This document shows, one piece after another, positions 44,541-54,660 of a DNA stretch of 64,000 bases; positions within the stretch are counted from its first letter, which is position 1, and every line of letters starts with the position of its first letter. This stretch comes from Sipunculus nudus. Lineage: Eukaryota; Annelida; Sipuncula; Golfingiida; Sipunculidae. The notes under the pieces are model-generated. The model ran no database searches. It saw only the letters and a list, made by a program, of their open reading frames with translations, and was not told the origin of the DNA. Made by a program: the position numbers and the translations under genes. The stretch spans positions 25,537,956 to 25,601,955 of the forward strand of contig CM049312.1 in the NCBI GenBank assembly GCA_026874595.1. The letters run 5' to 3'.

Positions 44541-46984
44541 TATGGATTGCTTCAGGTCGGTAGACCTGTACCTCACCTATTACACTAAATACATATAAAA
44601 TATACAGTAACGCGACAGAAAACCAATCTACAGTATGACTTGCCCTTATCGCTGGACGCTAATCGATGTAGTTCTTCATCCCATGGACATGTTTGCAATG
44701 GAATTAATTAAAACAAGGCGAGTAAAAATAATTTTTAAAAATTATTAGTTTTTAAGTTTAAAGTTAGAGCACATATGCCAAAAAATAGAACACCAACCCT
44801 TACTGCTGGAGAATTTAGTGGGGTATGATCACTCCGTCACAGCTGAGTGATGAGTGACCCTCTATGTTTCACGGTATCTTACCAGGAAGGGGTGGGGGAT
44901 CCATCAGAGCGGATCGTTCCACTTGACGTCATAACCATGACGACTGCATTGCACTGAGAAAACGAGACGACACAGGGCGGACATCTCTTGAGAAAACGCT
45001 GCCAAGAATCGGATATACACCAGTCACTGGAGTGAAGCGTTTAGGTAATTTAATTAATTCTTTTAAAATAAATGGTGAAGTCATTCGTTGTTTCTCCAGT
45101 ACTATATTAGAGCTCTCAAGGAACATTTAATTCCAATCCCTAAATTTGTTATACACCCCAAAACTCCTCTCCAAGCAGAGAGACCGTACTGTAAATTGCA
45201 GTTGTCATCAACTGTGATGTCCACTTTATGTATGAATTCTCAGTTATCTTGTCTGATGCAAATCGGTGTTACATGTCCATATTCTAAGCTAATAAGGCTG
45301 CGGTAAGGCTATTATGTTTTGTTATTTTTGTAAATTTTATAGCAAATAATATGTTTAAAAAAATGCATGTCTTGTCAGTAATAAGAAGATAAAGAAAAAT
45401 ACTGATGAAAATTTCAGGCATAACAATCGAGACAATAATAACAATTAAAAAACCCGTTGCCCATGCATGCGCATGCGCATAGCGGGCGCATAGCGGGTAT
45501 TATGTTGACGTTCAGGGGCGTCAGTACAGGGGGATGGGGATATATCCCCCAACACACACATACCTTTCGCAACGGGAATGGTCGATGTAATCACCCCCCC
45601 CCCCCCCCTTCTATTCAGAGAATAGTATTTATATATTGAAAATGAAATATGTTAATAATTAGAATTATAGACTTTGGTTCCCTTATAGTTTACTATGAAA
45701 TGTATATCTAACCCTGGTTTAGAATTAGCTTTAACTCGAAACATAATACTTTATTTTTTTAAACCTTATACTAAAGCGTAATATAAATGAAATTTATATA
45801 AATGTTATAAAAAGATTCCAACTTTGATTACCCTCACACGCCTGCGAGCCATCCCCCACACCCCCACTCCTCAAAGATAAATTGACGCAAATGGTGGAAT
45901 ATGAAAGTCAAAATGTAGCCCAACTAAAATTTTCAAAAATGTTAATGCATAAATAAAATTTTTAAGCATTAAAGCCAAAACATTTTGGTTCGAAAATGAA
46001 CCTGTCCTAGTTACATGTGCACGCTCTGGCAGTTTTGTTCAGTGCATAACAAATGAAGCCTTCAATATCCCCCGGGCAAGACACGTGACCCTTCAGTTTT
46101 TTTTTTTTTTTTTTTTGCATTTTGCCTAAAATACTGTGTGATATTTATATATATCATGTAATAATTAATTACCAGCTGAATGGTGCCTGCCAGGAGCGGA
46201 TCCGGATTTAGGAAAAGGGGCGGGGGGGGGGGTATGAGTCCAACGAAAGTGTACTATTGACAAAGCCTAAAAAAAAGGTCCCCCTGGACGGACCGACCAC
46301 CGACCGTGTAGGACTATTTTAGTACTTTATTTGACATAAATAGACCTAGTTTGAGTAAAATGAAATGCGGGTGTTTCGCTCGTGTGTACAGTTTTCTTGT
46401 GTTTACGGGGTTTTTTTTATATAATATTTATGGTCATATCTCCTTCAACTTGAAACCCAGTTTTCAAAACGATTACCAATACCTATTACAAATTATATTG
46501 GTTTAATATCAGCTGTACTAAAATAGCATAACTCACGTGATTCGGGGCCAGGATAATGCTTTTTGGTTCTAGGATAGTTGTCCTAAATTGTAAAACTACC
46601 GGTTTTATGCGATGTCTGCTCTATGTAACGTGAGCCATTTTAATAACATCAGCAACACAAATATATTCTTATTTCTTTTTTTAATTTCTTTAGCCATATC
46701 TGGTTTAAACACCGCGGAGGGATATTTAGCCGATAGATGAAGCGGATAAATAAAAGCATTTATGCTTGTTTATTCTTTTTCAGATGTTTCTGAACAATGG
46801 TCTGATTGATGGCCTATATTTTGTATTTGTATATAAAGTTTGGGGACGGTACTGTCTTTTATATATATATCAGTGGTAATTTGGGCACCGCTTGACAAGC
46901 GGCGCCCTATAGTGATTACCGTGTCAGTCCGTCCTTCCGTCCATTCATACTACCGTCCTTCCGTCCTTCCTTTAGTGACACTCT
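44541..46984. other. Intergenic, no gene seen
   Basis: Open frames around 44929-45306 on both strands lack domains. A 15-C run lies at about 45594-45608, a T-run at about 46099-46116 and an 11-G run at about 46222-46232. Imperfect GCATGCGCATGCGCAT alternation occurs near 45464. Confidence 0.45.
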
Positions 46985-47515
46985 CTTTGCGCGCGATAAC
47001 TTAACAACAGCATTCTGCAGCTCTCCCAAACAGGGATGATTGATATCTATGAGGGCTCCAGACCTGTCGAATTAACAGTCATGTCGGAACTCCAATATGG
47101 CCGGCACAGCCCGATCGCTGATTTTCTTTCTCACGCAATAACTCAACAACCACATACTGCAGCTTTCCCAAATTCACAGGGATGATTGGTACCTATGAGG
47201 GCTCAACACCTATTGAATAAGCGACCTGTCTGGATTCCAATATGGCCGCCACAGCCGGATCGCTGATTTTCTTTCGCGCGTGATAACTCAGCCACAACCT
47301 TCTGCAGCTTTCCCAAATTTACAGGGATGGTTGGTACATGTGAGGGCTCAAGACCTATTGAATTACAGACCTGTTGGAATTCCAATATGGCCGCCTTAGC
47401 CCGATCGCTGATTTTCTTTCGCCTGCGATAACTCGACAACAACCTACTGCAGCTTTCCAAATTTCACAGGGATCATTGGTGCCTATGAGGGCTCCAGACC
47501 TATTGAATTTTGATT
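46985..47515. repeat. Minisatellite, unit about 144 bp, nearly four copies
   Basis: Units begin with GCGCGATAACT or CGCGTGATAACT at about 46990, 47134, 47277 and 47422. They share CTGCAGCTTTCCCAAA, ACAGGGATGATTGGTACC, GAGGGCTC, ATTCCAATATGGCCGCC and CGATCGCTGATTTTCTTTC. A CCGTCCTTCCGTCC run precedes them. This kind of repeat is widespread in molluscan genomes as far as I recall. The period is divisible by three, so long open frames on the - strand are expected by-products. Confidence 0.9.
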
Positions 47516-47879
47516 TGCTCTAAATCTAATATGTCTAACAGACTAAATTCGGTACTTTTCTATTGCACACATTATTTCAGACATATCTTCTTTAATATCA
47601 TTTGATCCAGAGGATTTTTTCCTCATGCATATGGATAAAATCCTGTTTCTGTTTGTCATATTTTATCAGATTTAACTTAATTGTTCACGAATATGTAAAC
47701 AAGTCCAGAACTAGCAGAAACGCGGGGCCCTCTGAGGACCATTGTCCGACTTCATCTAGTTATAAAATGTTTTGTTCATTTGGTGCACAGAGAACATTTT
47801 GAATCTTACAATCCCACTGCAAAGTATTAAATGAAAGACGTGTATATCTGACACAATAAATGGAACTAAGGAACAAAAC

Positions 47880-48800
47880 CTTCATTACTAAGGGAAACAA
47901 TCAAAATGACTACAAGAAAAACCTGTATAACCCATAGTAAAATACGACAATAAACTTTAAGACATAAGAATACAAATATAGAATGGACTTAGAATTTTAA
48001 AGAAAAGACACTGTAAATCAAGAGGATATAATAATAAAAAATAAAGAGAGCAAAGATAAGCTGAACAAACCTATTTATGATAACATAAAGGGTGCCATGG
48101 TAAGGAGCAAAGCCAGATGGTTAGAGAAGGGCAAACAATCCAAAAAAATATATTTTTCAACTTGGAAAAACGTAATTATAATGAGAAAGTTATTTATAAT
48201 CTCAACGTTACTGGTAAAAAAAAGAAATATTAAAATTTAGAGAAATCCTTCTTTGAAAAACGTTACAAATCAGATTCGTCGCACGATATAAACAAACTTT
48301 GGGAATTTAGAAATAAACATTATATATACAAGTCAGAAGTATACTTTGACAATCTGGGTCAGATTATCTCACAGACTAAAAATAACTTGATAGATTAGAC
48401 CACTACAAACATGGAATGACACCCGAAAGCGATGGACTTCCAGCAGAATTCTACAAGTTTTCCTGGCAGGACATACGGAAATATTTTTTAGATAGTATCA
48501 GGTACAGTTTTAAAATTGGAAATTTATCAGTTACGAAAAGACAAAACTTCCAAAAACAGGAAAAGATTATCAATAAATAAAGCATTGGAGACCATTATCC
48601 TGTACTTCAAACGTCCAAAAAAAGTAACCAGTCAAAGATCATCGAAAACCGGAGTGCCACCGCGTCCTATTCCGGTTCGCAAAATAATGTGAACAATACT
48701 ACTGACCAGGTCTTCAAGTTCAACATACCGGTGTATGAATTTCTGAGGCGACTAGAATATTACTCACGCAGTGTCTCGACGAGGTTATAAGTGTATACGG
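47880..48800 (+). pseudogene. LINE retrotransposon remnant (reverse transcriptase region)
   Basis: Switching frames, the + strand reads AMVRSKARWLEKGKQSK, NYNEKVIYNLNVTGK, VYFDNLGQIISQTKNNL, GMTPESDGLPAEFYKFSWQD then IRKYFLDSIRYSFKIGNLS, and later NWRP-like and EFLRRL fragments. This order (linker, PGxDGLPAEFYK, fingers) is that of the N-terminal part of a non-LTR reverse transcriptase. Multiple frame shifts and stops are present. It ends where the pogo-like element at 48844 begins. Confidence 0.65.
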
Positions 48801-48843
48801 ACGGTATGATGTTTAGGGATCATGTAATGGAGAAGTAAGATGA

Positions 48844-49633
48844 AGTGGCGACCGCGGCCCGTTGAGCAGATGACATTCTCATCGCCCAGCTTGGACTTAG
48901 ATAATAGCCCATAATTAATTAGCCGTATCACGACCACTGGCCCGTAGCGACCGCGGCCCATTGTGCAGGTGACACGCTCATCGCCAAGCTTGGACTTAGA
49001 TTATAGCCCGTGATTAATTAGCCGGGCACGTGGGAAAGCCCGCTTTAATCTGTCTAGCCATATATTTAGGCTTGTTTTTAATGCCGCCCAACCTGTTAGC
49101 CAACTATACGCATCAATATATAATGTGCTCTATGGTCCGTTACATTGTGTATTGAGTACGGCTGTAGATTAGTTTTTAACTTTTTGATCAAAAAGGAGTT
49201 TGGCAAACATAACACCACACCCATACATTCAGGTGTGTAAAGAAAAATTGTGACAAATGATCCAATGAATTCCTATGATCAAGCAGGAGCCATATACATA
49301 ACACTTAGAATTTGATGTGTATTCTATTCTCGAGTGTAGATCGTTCAGTTTATACAATGTCCATGGACTTGTATTATGGCGTAGTCAATCTATTTGTTAC
49401 ATTTGTGATTTATTTCTCTGTAAAAAAAATTGAATCATATTCATGTTTGTAATTTTTCTTAATATTTTAAATTTTAATTTAAACATGGACAACAACTTAA
49501 CATTTACTTGAAATCCCCGTATTATCGCCTGCGTTAATATTGGCAGACTATACAAGCATCCCGCTAACACGACCACCCCGCTATTATGACCACTTTGCCT
49601 GGTCCCGCAGGTGGTCGCATCAGCGGGGTTTTA

Positions 49634-49636
<3 letters not shown>
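48844..49636. mobile_element. Pogo/Tigger-like non-autonomous element, copy 2
   Basis: Contains the same two-unit internal repeat (GCGACCGCGGCCC, AGCTTGGACTTAGAT, ATTAATTAGCCG) and the same right end (CGCCTGCGTTAATATTGGCA, CATCCCGCTAACACGACCAC, ...GGGGTTTTACTG before TA) as 11909-12580. The left terminal repeat is missing and about 350 bp of extra interior lies between the shared parts. No transposase frame is seen. Confidence 0.65.

Positions 49637-49684
<48 letters not shown>
49637..49684. repeat. (TA)n microsatellite at a transposon end
   Basis: The array begins exactly at the TA expected as target of the pogo-like element and continues up to another transposon-like end at about 49685. 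Confidence 0.9.
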
Positions 49685-49687
<3 letters not shown>

Positions 49688-49900
49688 AACCGCGAGCTGC
49701 GGACACCCGTCTTGGGCGGAAATAACGCGTAACGGACAGTCTTCGGTATGACCGCACGTTTTTACTACTTTAATCACCCCCAGGGCGGACACCCCGCTAT
49801 TCAAGACAACGGACTCTTTGTCCGCCCAACAGTTAAAATCACCCCGCTAACGGGCACACAAATGGCCGTCTTGGATGATGGCAGGACAAATAATAAACAC
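49685..49900. mobile_element. Possible second pogo-like end
   Basis: AATAAACCGCGAGCTGCGGACACCC, with later CAGGGCGGACACCCCGCTATTC and CACCCCGCTAACGGGC, has the style of a pogo/Tigger terminus with internal variants. Neither its partner end nor any coding region was found. Identification is by resemblance only. Confidence 0.35.
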
Positions 49901-50594
49901 GATTATGTTCTACTTCTAGTAAGCTTCTCACCACTTAAAACTGTTTTCATTATTTTTAAAAAGGTAGCTATGCAGACGAAGCAAAAAAACATTTCACTAC
50001 ATTTACCTCGAAGTTTATAATTTGTTACCTAAACGCAACGGTACTTTAGGAGTTCCTATTATTCCGAGCTTTAACTAAAGTAACATAATCATCCTGATTT
50101 CGGGCAATATAATTGTATCATTGGCCAAGGACGGAGGATGATAAATGTAGTTGTCAGGTGTAACTCATATGAACGGTCACGGGTCATGACCTCCCGCCGG
50201 ACCGGAGCCTCGATGATACTTTCTTTTTTTTTTTTTATTAATCAATAATATATATTCATACCGCAATGGTACATTACAAAAAATATACAAACGCTCATTG
50301 GAAAACAAAGTACCTCATGCAATACAACTCCATTACCAAAATTCTGTTGACCTTCAAATTAGTCATGTTAACCCCCATCCCACCCCCGTAATAGAAAAAC
50401 CAATTCCACTATAAATAAATACAAATAATGGATTGCTCATGTGTGACTCCTAAACATGACCTGCCCTAAAATACATATTATGCCAACTTTCAGAATAAAT
50501 CGCTTTATCCAACATCCTCAAAGTGTTCATGAAAGTATAACTCTACTCGCATATACATATATATACCGATATACATATATATAGATATATCACA

Positions 50595-50627
<33 letters not shown>

Positions 50628-50967
50628 AACATACATCTGCATACAAACATACTACATATAAATGTTTGTATATGCATGCACGTCCTACTATAGTATATAT
50701 TCTAATAAATTTCTGTCTTGAATGTATGGATGCCATTTATTTATAAAATTATCTACTTTATTATTTTTTGTGCAATAATATATTCAACTTTTACATATCT
50801 CCAAATAAAAAATTGTAACTTCTGTAAAGTTGGATATTCTTTGTTATTTCTGCAGTTGTTTATGAATTGTTTAGCCAGCAAAGTGCTTGAGTGAATCATG
50901 CAATTTGTAAATTGACTGAAAATTTCAGGCAATTTAAAAATTGACTGATTTTACAAATTTACTGTAA

Positions 50968-51008
<41 letters not shown>

Positions 51009-51519
51009 TATATATATATATGAAATCCTCTATAGCACAAGGTCACGTGTCAAGACGTCGGGTGACATGAATTGGGGTCGGGTCCGGCGACGTTCCTGTT
51101 GGGAACAGATGTATATATATGTGTATATATAAAAGGACCTGAACACTTAGTGTCATATGTCGACAATAGATGTCTCTTTAGTGTGGCTATGTTTCATTAA
51201 TTTTGATCTATTTCTTTCAGATGATCAAAGCGCAACTCACAAGTAGGACGCACCCTGGTGTTTAAACGGTGCATTCGAGAGAGGAAGGTCCCGGATTAAA
51301 ACCAGCAGAGGCTTACACGCGAAAACCGATCAAGATTTACTATATCACAGTCCTGACTAATACCCGGTGCATGTAAACTGTAATTTAACAGGTTTTAACT
51401 ATTTTGTATAAGTTTGTTAAAATTGTTTGTTTTAGGTATGTGCCATATGCAGTATTACCTATAGAAAGAACATAAACAAAAAACTCAAATTAAAACAGAA
51501 AAAACGAGCTAATACTGAA
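49901..51519. other. Upstream of the glycosyltransferase gene, no other gene seen
   Basis: AT-rich, with TA arrays (about 50599-50625 and 50971-51004). A GC-richer stretch at about 51222-51370 follows a TTTCTTTCAG acceptor-like site and could be a 5' UTR exon of the next gene. This is a guess from composition. Confidence 0.35.
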
Positions 51520-52491
51520 ATGAAGGTACCTACAAAAATATGGAGATATGTTGCCGTTTGTTTTGGAGTTCTGGGGTTTATTTTGCTTGTTTCTGAGCAG
51601 CGGTCTCGGTTAGGTTTAAAACAATTATGTGAAATCGATACAAACATACTAGAAAGTTACAGCATCAATGTGTCGTCGCAGAATCTATCTCAAAAGTATC
51701 GAATTCCGAATATTGCGCACTATCACTGGTATGCAGACGTTTCAAAGAAGTTCAAATTCACAGCTTTTCTTAGCGTACTGAGCCTTTACCGTTTCCATAA
51801 CCCGGATACAATATACTTTCATACCGATAGAGAACCATATGGGAAATACTGGGAGCTCACCAAAAAAATTCCAACCTTTAAAGTTCACCAGACACAAGCA
51901 CCGAAGGAAATATTTGGTAGAACGGTTGGAAATGAGTTTTACACCTCCAAGTCAAATATGGCAAAGTTGTTCACATTGTACAATAAAGGTGGAATTTATT
52001 TAGACACAGATATATTGATTCTGAAGTCTTTGGAACCTTTGCTTAATCACGAGTTTGTTATTGGACACGAAGTATACGAGAAGAAAAAACGAGTGTGTAG
52101 CGCCCTCATGTTATCCATACCCAGATCTACTATGTTGAGAATGTGGTTGGAACACTTCGTGCTTGAATTCAAACCAAAGATATGGGGTTATAATCTACAA
52201 ATAGTGCCTTCTGACATTTTAAAACGCCACCCGGAGCTTGCCTACATCGTGAAGAAAGAATTTCACAGACCAAACTATCTAGAAATGGATTACATATTTG
52301 GAAGCCGTCGATACAATTGGAAAAATAACTATGCCCTTCACTTGTGGAACCGAATAAAATCTACAACTAAGCCATGGAAAACGTTACAATTAACGCCTGA
52401 TACCACCAGGACAATGAAAAATACTTACGGCGAGGTTGCCAGACATATACTGTGTAACAGCACAGATTCCATTTTCCCTTATAAATGTTAA
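51520..52491 (+). CDS. Alpha-1,4-GlcNAc/galactosyltransferase-like glycosyltransferase (GT32, DxD)
   Basis: A single uninterrupted exon of 323 codons plus TAA. Residues 8-24 (WRYVAVCFGVLGFILLV) form a signal anchor after a short basic cytoplasmic end, so the enzyme should be a type II Golgi protein. IPNIAHYHW (62-70) corresponds to the first strand of the glycosyltransferase sugar-binding region. NKGGIYLDTDILILKSL (155-171) carries the DxD motif (162-164) that binds the nucleotide-sugar metal ion, and CSALMLSIP and HLWN follow as in the A4GNT/A4GALT C-terminal domain. N-glycosylation sequons are NVS (50), NLS (55) and one near the C-terminus. The length (323) matches the family (about 340). 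The donor and acceptor sugars cannot be told from sequence. Closely related animal families are often expanded, intronless genes. Confidence 0.9.
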   Translation: MKVPTKIWRYVAVCFGVLGFILLVSEQRSRLGLKQLCEIDTNILESYSINVSSQNLSQKYRIPNIAHYHWYADVSKKFKFTAFLSVLSLYRFHNPDTIYFHTDREPYGKYWELTKKIPTFKVHQTQAPKEIFGRTVGNEFYTSKSNMAKLFTLYNKGGIYLDTDILILKSLEPLLNHEFVIGHEVYEKKKRVCSALMLSIPRSTMLRMWLEHFVLEFKPKIWGYNLQIVPSDILKRHPELAYIVKKEFHRPNYLEMDYIFGSRRYNWKNNYALHLWNRIKSTTKPWKTLQLTPDTTRTMKNTYGEVARHILCNSTDSIFPYKC

Positions 52492-53084
52492 CCTTTACCC
52501 ACCATAATTAGGTACTGTCATTGAGGTTCCCGTTCCTATATGAATAGTGTGCAACTTTTAAAAAATATGAATTCTGATGTTTTCCCACAATTCCTGTATT
52601 ATTAACAAATGAAATGCTTATATTACCTGTTATCAAATGGTATTGTCTCCTGGCCTAGTTATATATTTGCGCGATCTCTCAAAGCGACAATTATTACTCT
52701 TCGCTGATATGTAAAGAATAGGACCATGCAGATTCATGCTCAATTATAAACCAATTGACATGACCATATAAACACTTTGAATATGTTATACGTTTGAACG
52801 GAAACGAGACTGATATTTGCCACTCGGTTATCAGCTGTTTATGTAGCTGTTTGGCCCGAGTGCTCCCTCTTTACTGCACGATAATGGACACCTACGTCGT
52901 ATATATGCAGTTAGTGACGATAAAGCAGAGAACATAATAAACTTTGCTATCAATGGGCATGTTTCTGATCATTTGTATATTAACATAGATTATTATATAA
53001 TGTTTGGTTTCTTTGCATTTGGTTTCTTAGCATCTCTCGAGAATGCCATACAGGATCAGATCACCCTTATACTACCAAGTTTGT
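52492..53084. other. 3' UTR and intergenic
   Basis: Follows the glycosyltransferase stop. An AATAAA lies at about 52936-52941. Nothing else is recognised. Confidence 0.4.
52936..52941 (+). terminator. Possible polyadenylation signal AATAAA
   Basis: The first AATAAA that I find downstream of the glycosyltransferase stop codon, about 445 bases away. Weak evidence without transcripts. Confidence 0.3.
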
Positions 53085-53434
53085 AAGCACAGAGCACAGA
53101 ATTGCAATCAGACCACTGACTGATAGGGTGGCATTGTGCATCCAGTCCAAATTTTAAACATGCAATACTCGTTGGTGTTGGTCTGAAAACAACCGTTCTG
53201 GCACAGGCCCAAGAATCAGACCAATGAGAGTTTGTGTCCCGATATAATCAAGCCAACTAGAGCGGGTGTTTAATATTTGGACTGGATGCACAATATAATA
53301 CCACGCTTTCAGTGATCCGATTACAGTTCTGTGCTCTGTGCGCTTCCTGGTGTGCCTGCCCAGAGAACCTTGCCATACCAAGCAGCGGTTACACGAAACG
53401 ATGTCTGCAGTGTATAACCGCTGCGTTAGGAGCG
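53085..53434. mobile_element. Foldback family, copy C
   Basis: A clear palindrome. The left arm (about 53095-53190: ACAGAGCACAGAATTGCAAT, TGCATCCAGTCCAAATTT) is the imperfect reverse complement of the right arm (about 53225-53345: AATATTTGGACTGGATGCAC, ACAGTTCTGTGCTCTGTGCG). The right outer end reads on through AGAGAACCTTGCCATACC and TGCAGTGTATAACCGCTGCG. There is no coding capacity. Open frames on both strands are by-products of the symmetry. Confidence 0.75.
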
Positions 53435-54159
53435 TACGCTTTCAGAGACCTTGATTCAGCGAGCCGTTCTGCCGTCTATTTCCGTAGCCAGTTGAGTTTA
53501 ATGTTCCTTGGTGATACGGTGTCCGTACGTTTGACTATCCGTCCGGTATCCGTCCAAAATTCACAAAAAAATCGTCCTCTCTTTCATTTCTTGACCGATT
53601 TTTATTTTCTTTGCTTAATCTGGTAGGATCAGATTTACGCATAATTATGAAATTCATTAAGTATGCGAATATATGCAAACTGTTTCAGAATTTCGGTTCA
53701 CTCAAGGATGGTCCTAAGACGGGTGGTCTTCCAGACAGGTTCCACTGCATTTACAGTTTAGTCAGAATCCTGGTATCCTGGTATATGTGCAATCTCTGCA
53801 TCTTCCTAATTGAAAGTGTTACTTTTAAAATAACAAATACACACGAGTCAATATTCGTGAGTTTTACACTATTAAATGATAGAACACTTCTACATTCTAC
53901 CGTCTGGAAACCTCTTGTTTCCTCCGCATCATCATGTCAAAACAATTGACCTCCGACCTCTGTATTGGTGGATACATCACCATCAAAGTCGCGCGGACCA
54001 AGAGCGAGGATAATGTTAGTAATAACGAAAAAATGCTCTGTTTCTCAAAATGGTAGACCTGTGGCTTTAATGGGTGGCAGACAGATCTGGAATTTACCAT
54101 CGCAAAAGCTTTCAACGGGTACAATCTTCTAACAGCACAACAAGAGGTTATTAAGATAG
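53435..54159. other. Intergenic, no gene seen
   Basis: Open frames of up to about 110 codons exist on both strands but show no domain, splice context or distinctive composition. Confidence 0.35.
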
Positions 54160-54660
54160 TTAACGGGAAATGATTAAATATATTTGCCTGGCAACCTTGT
54201 TGGATTACTGATGGGTCTAAAACTCAATAGCGCACATCATCTCATCGGTGTTAGTCTCAAGTAAAATTTTCATAACAATGGCTTGAACGGTTATTGATAA
54301 AATCCCCCAAAAGAAATTAAAAAATTGCTGCCTGATGGCCTGGTGTTCATGAGATAATACGCAGAAAGGGATTCCAAAGAATCCTTGTCGGCAGCCATAT
54401 TGGATTTCTAATGAATCTGAGATATATTGCAGCATATACTGTTATGAGTGTCAATATTAGCTAAACTTTTCCGGGCAGTTGCTTGAACGGTTCCTTAGAT
54501 AATGTTGCATGGCGCCATATTGTATATGTTCACCAGATATGAAATCCCATAACCAATATCTCCCCATGAGTGACAATCTTCGGTACGCACATTTATTTTA
54601 TGTCATTTGCTTAAACAGTTCTTGAGAAGAAAGTGTGAAAAAAATGCATCACTACGCCAT
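54160..54660. repeat. Degenerate tandem repeat
   Basis: GGCTTGAACGGTTATTGATA near 54281, TTGCTTGAACGGTTCCTTAG near 54479 and TTGCTTAAACAGTTCTTGAG near 54608 mark three worn units. GCCATATTG words (about 54393 and 54511) also recur. Spacing is irregular (about 130-200 bp). Confidence 0.6.

Noticed and set aside
53312-53626. + strand 104-codon frame rich in cysteine
   Set aside because: Half lies in foldback copy C. The apparent cysteine pattern comes from the repeat.
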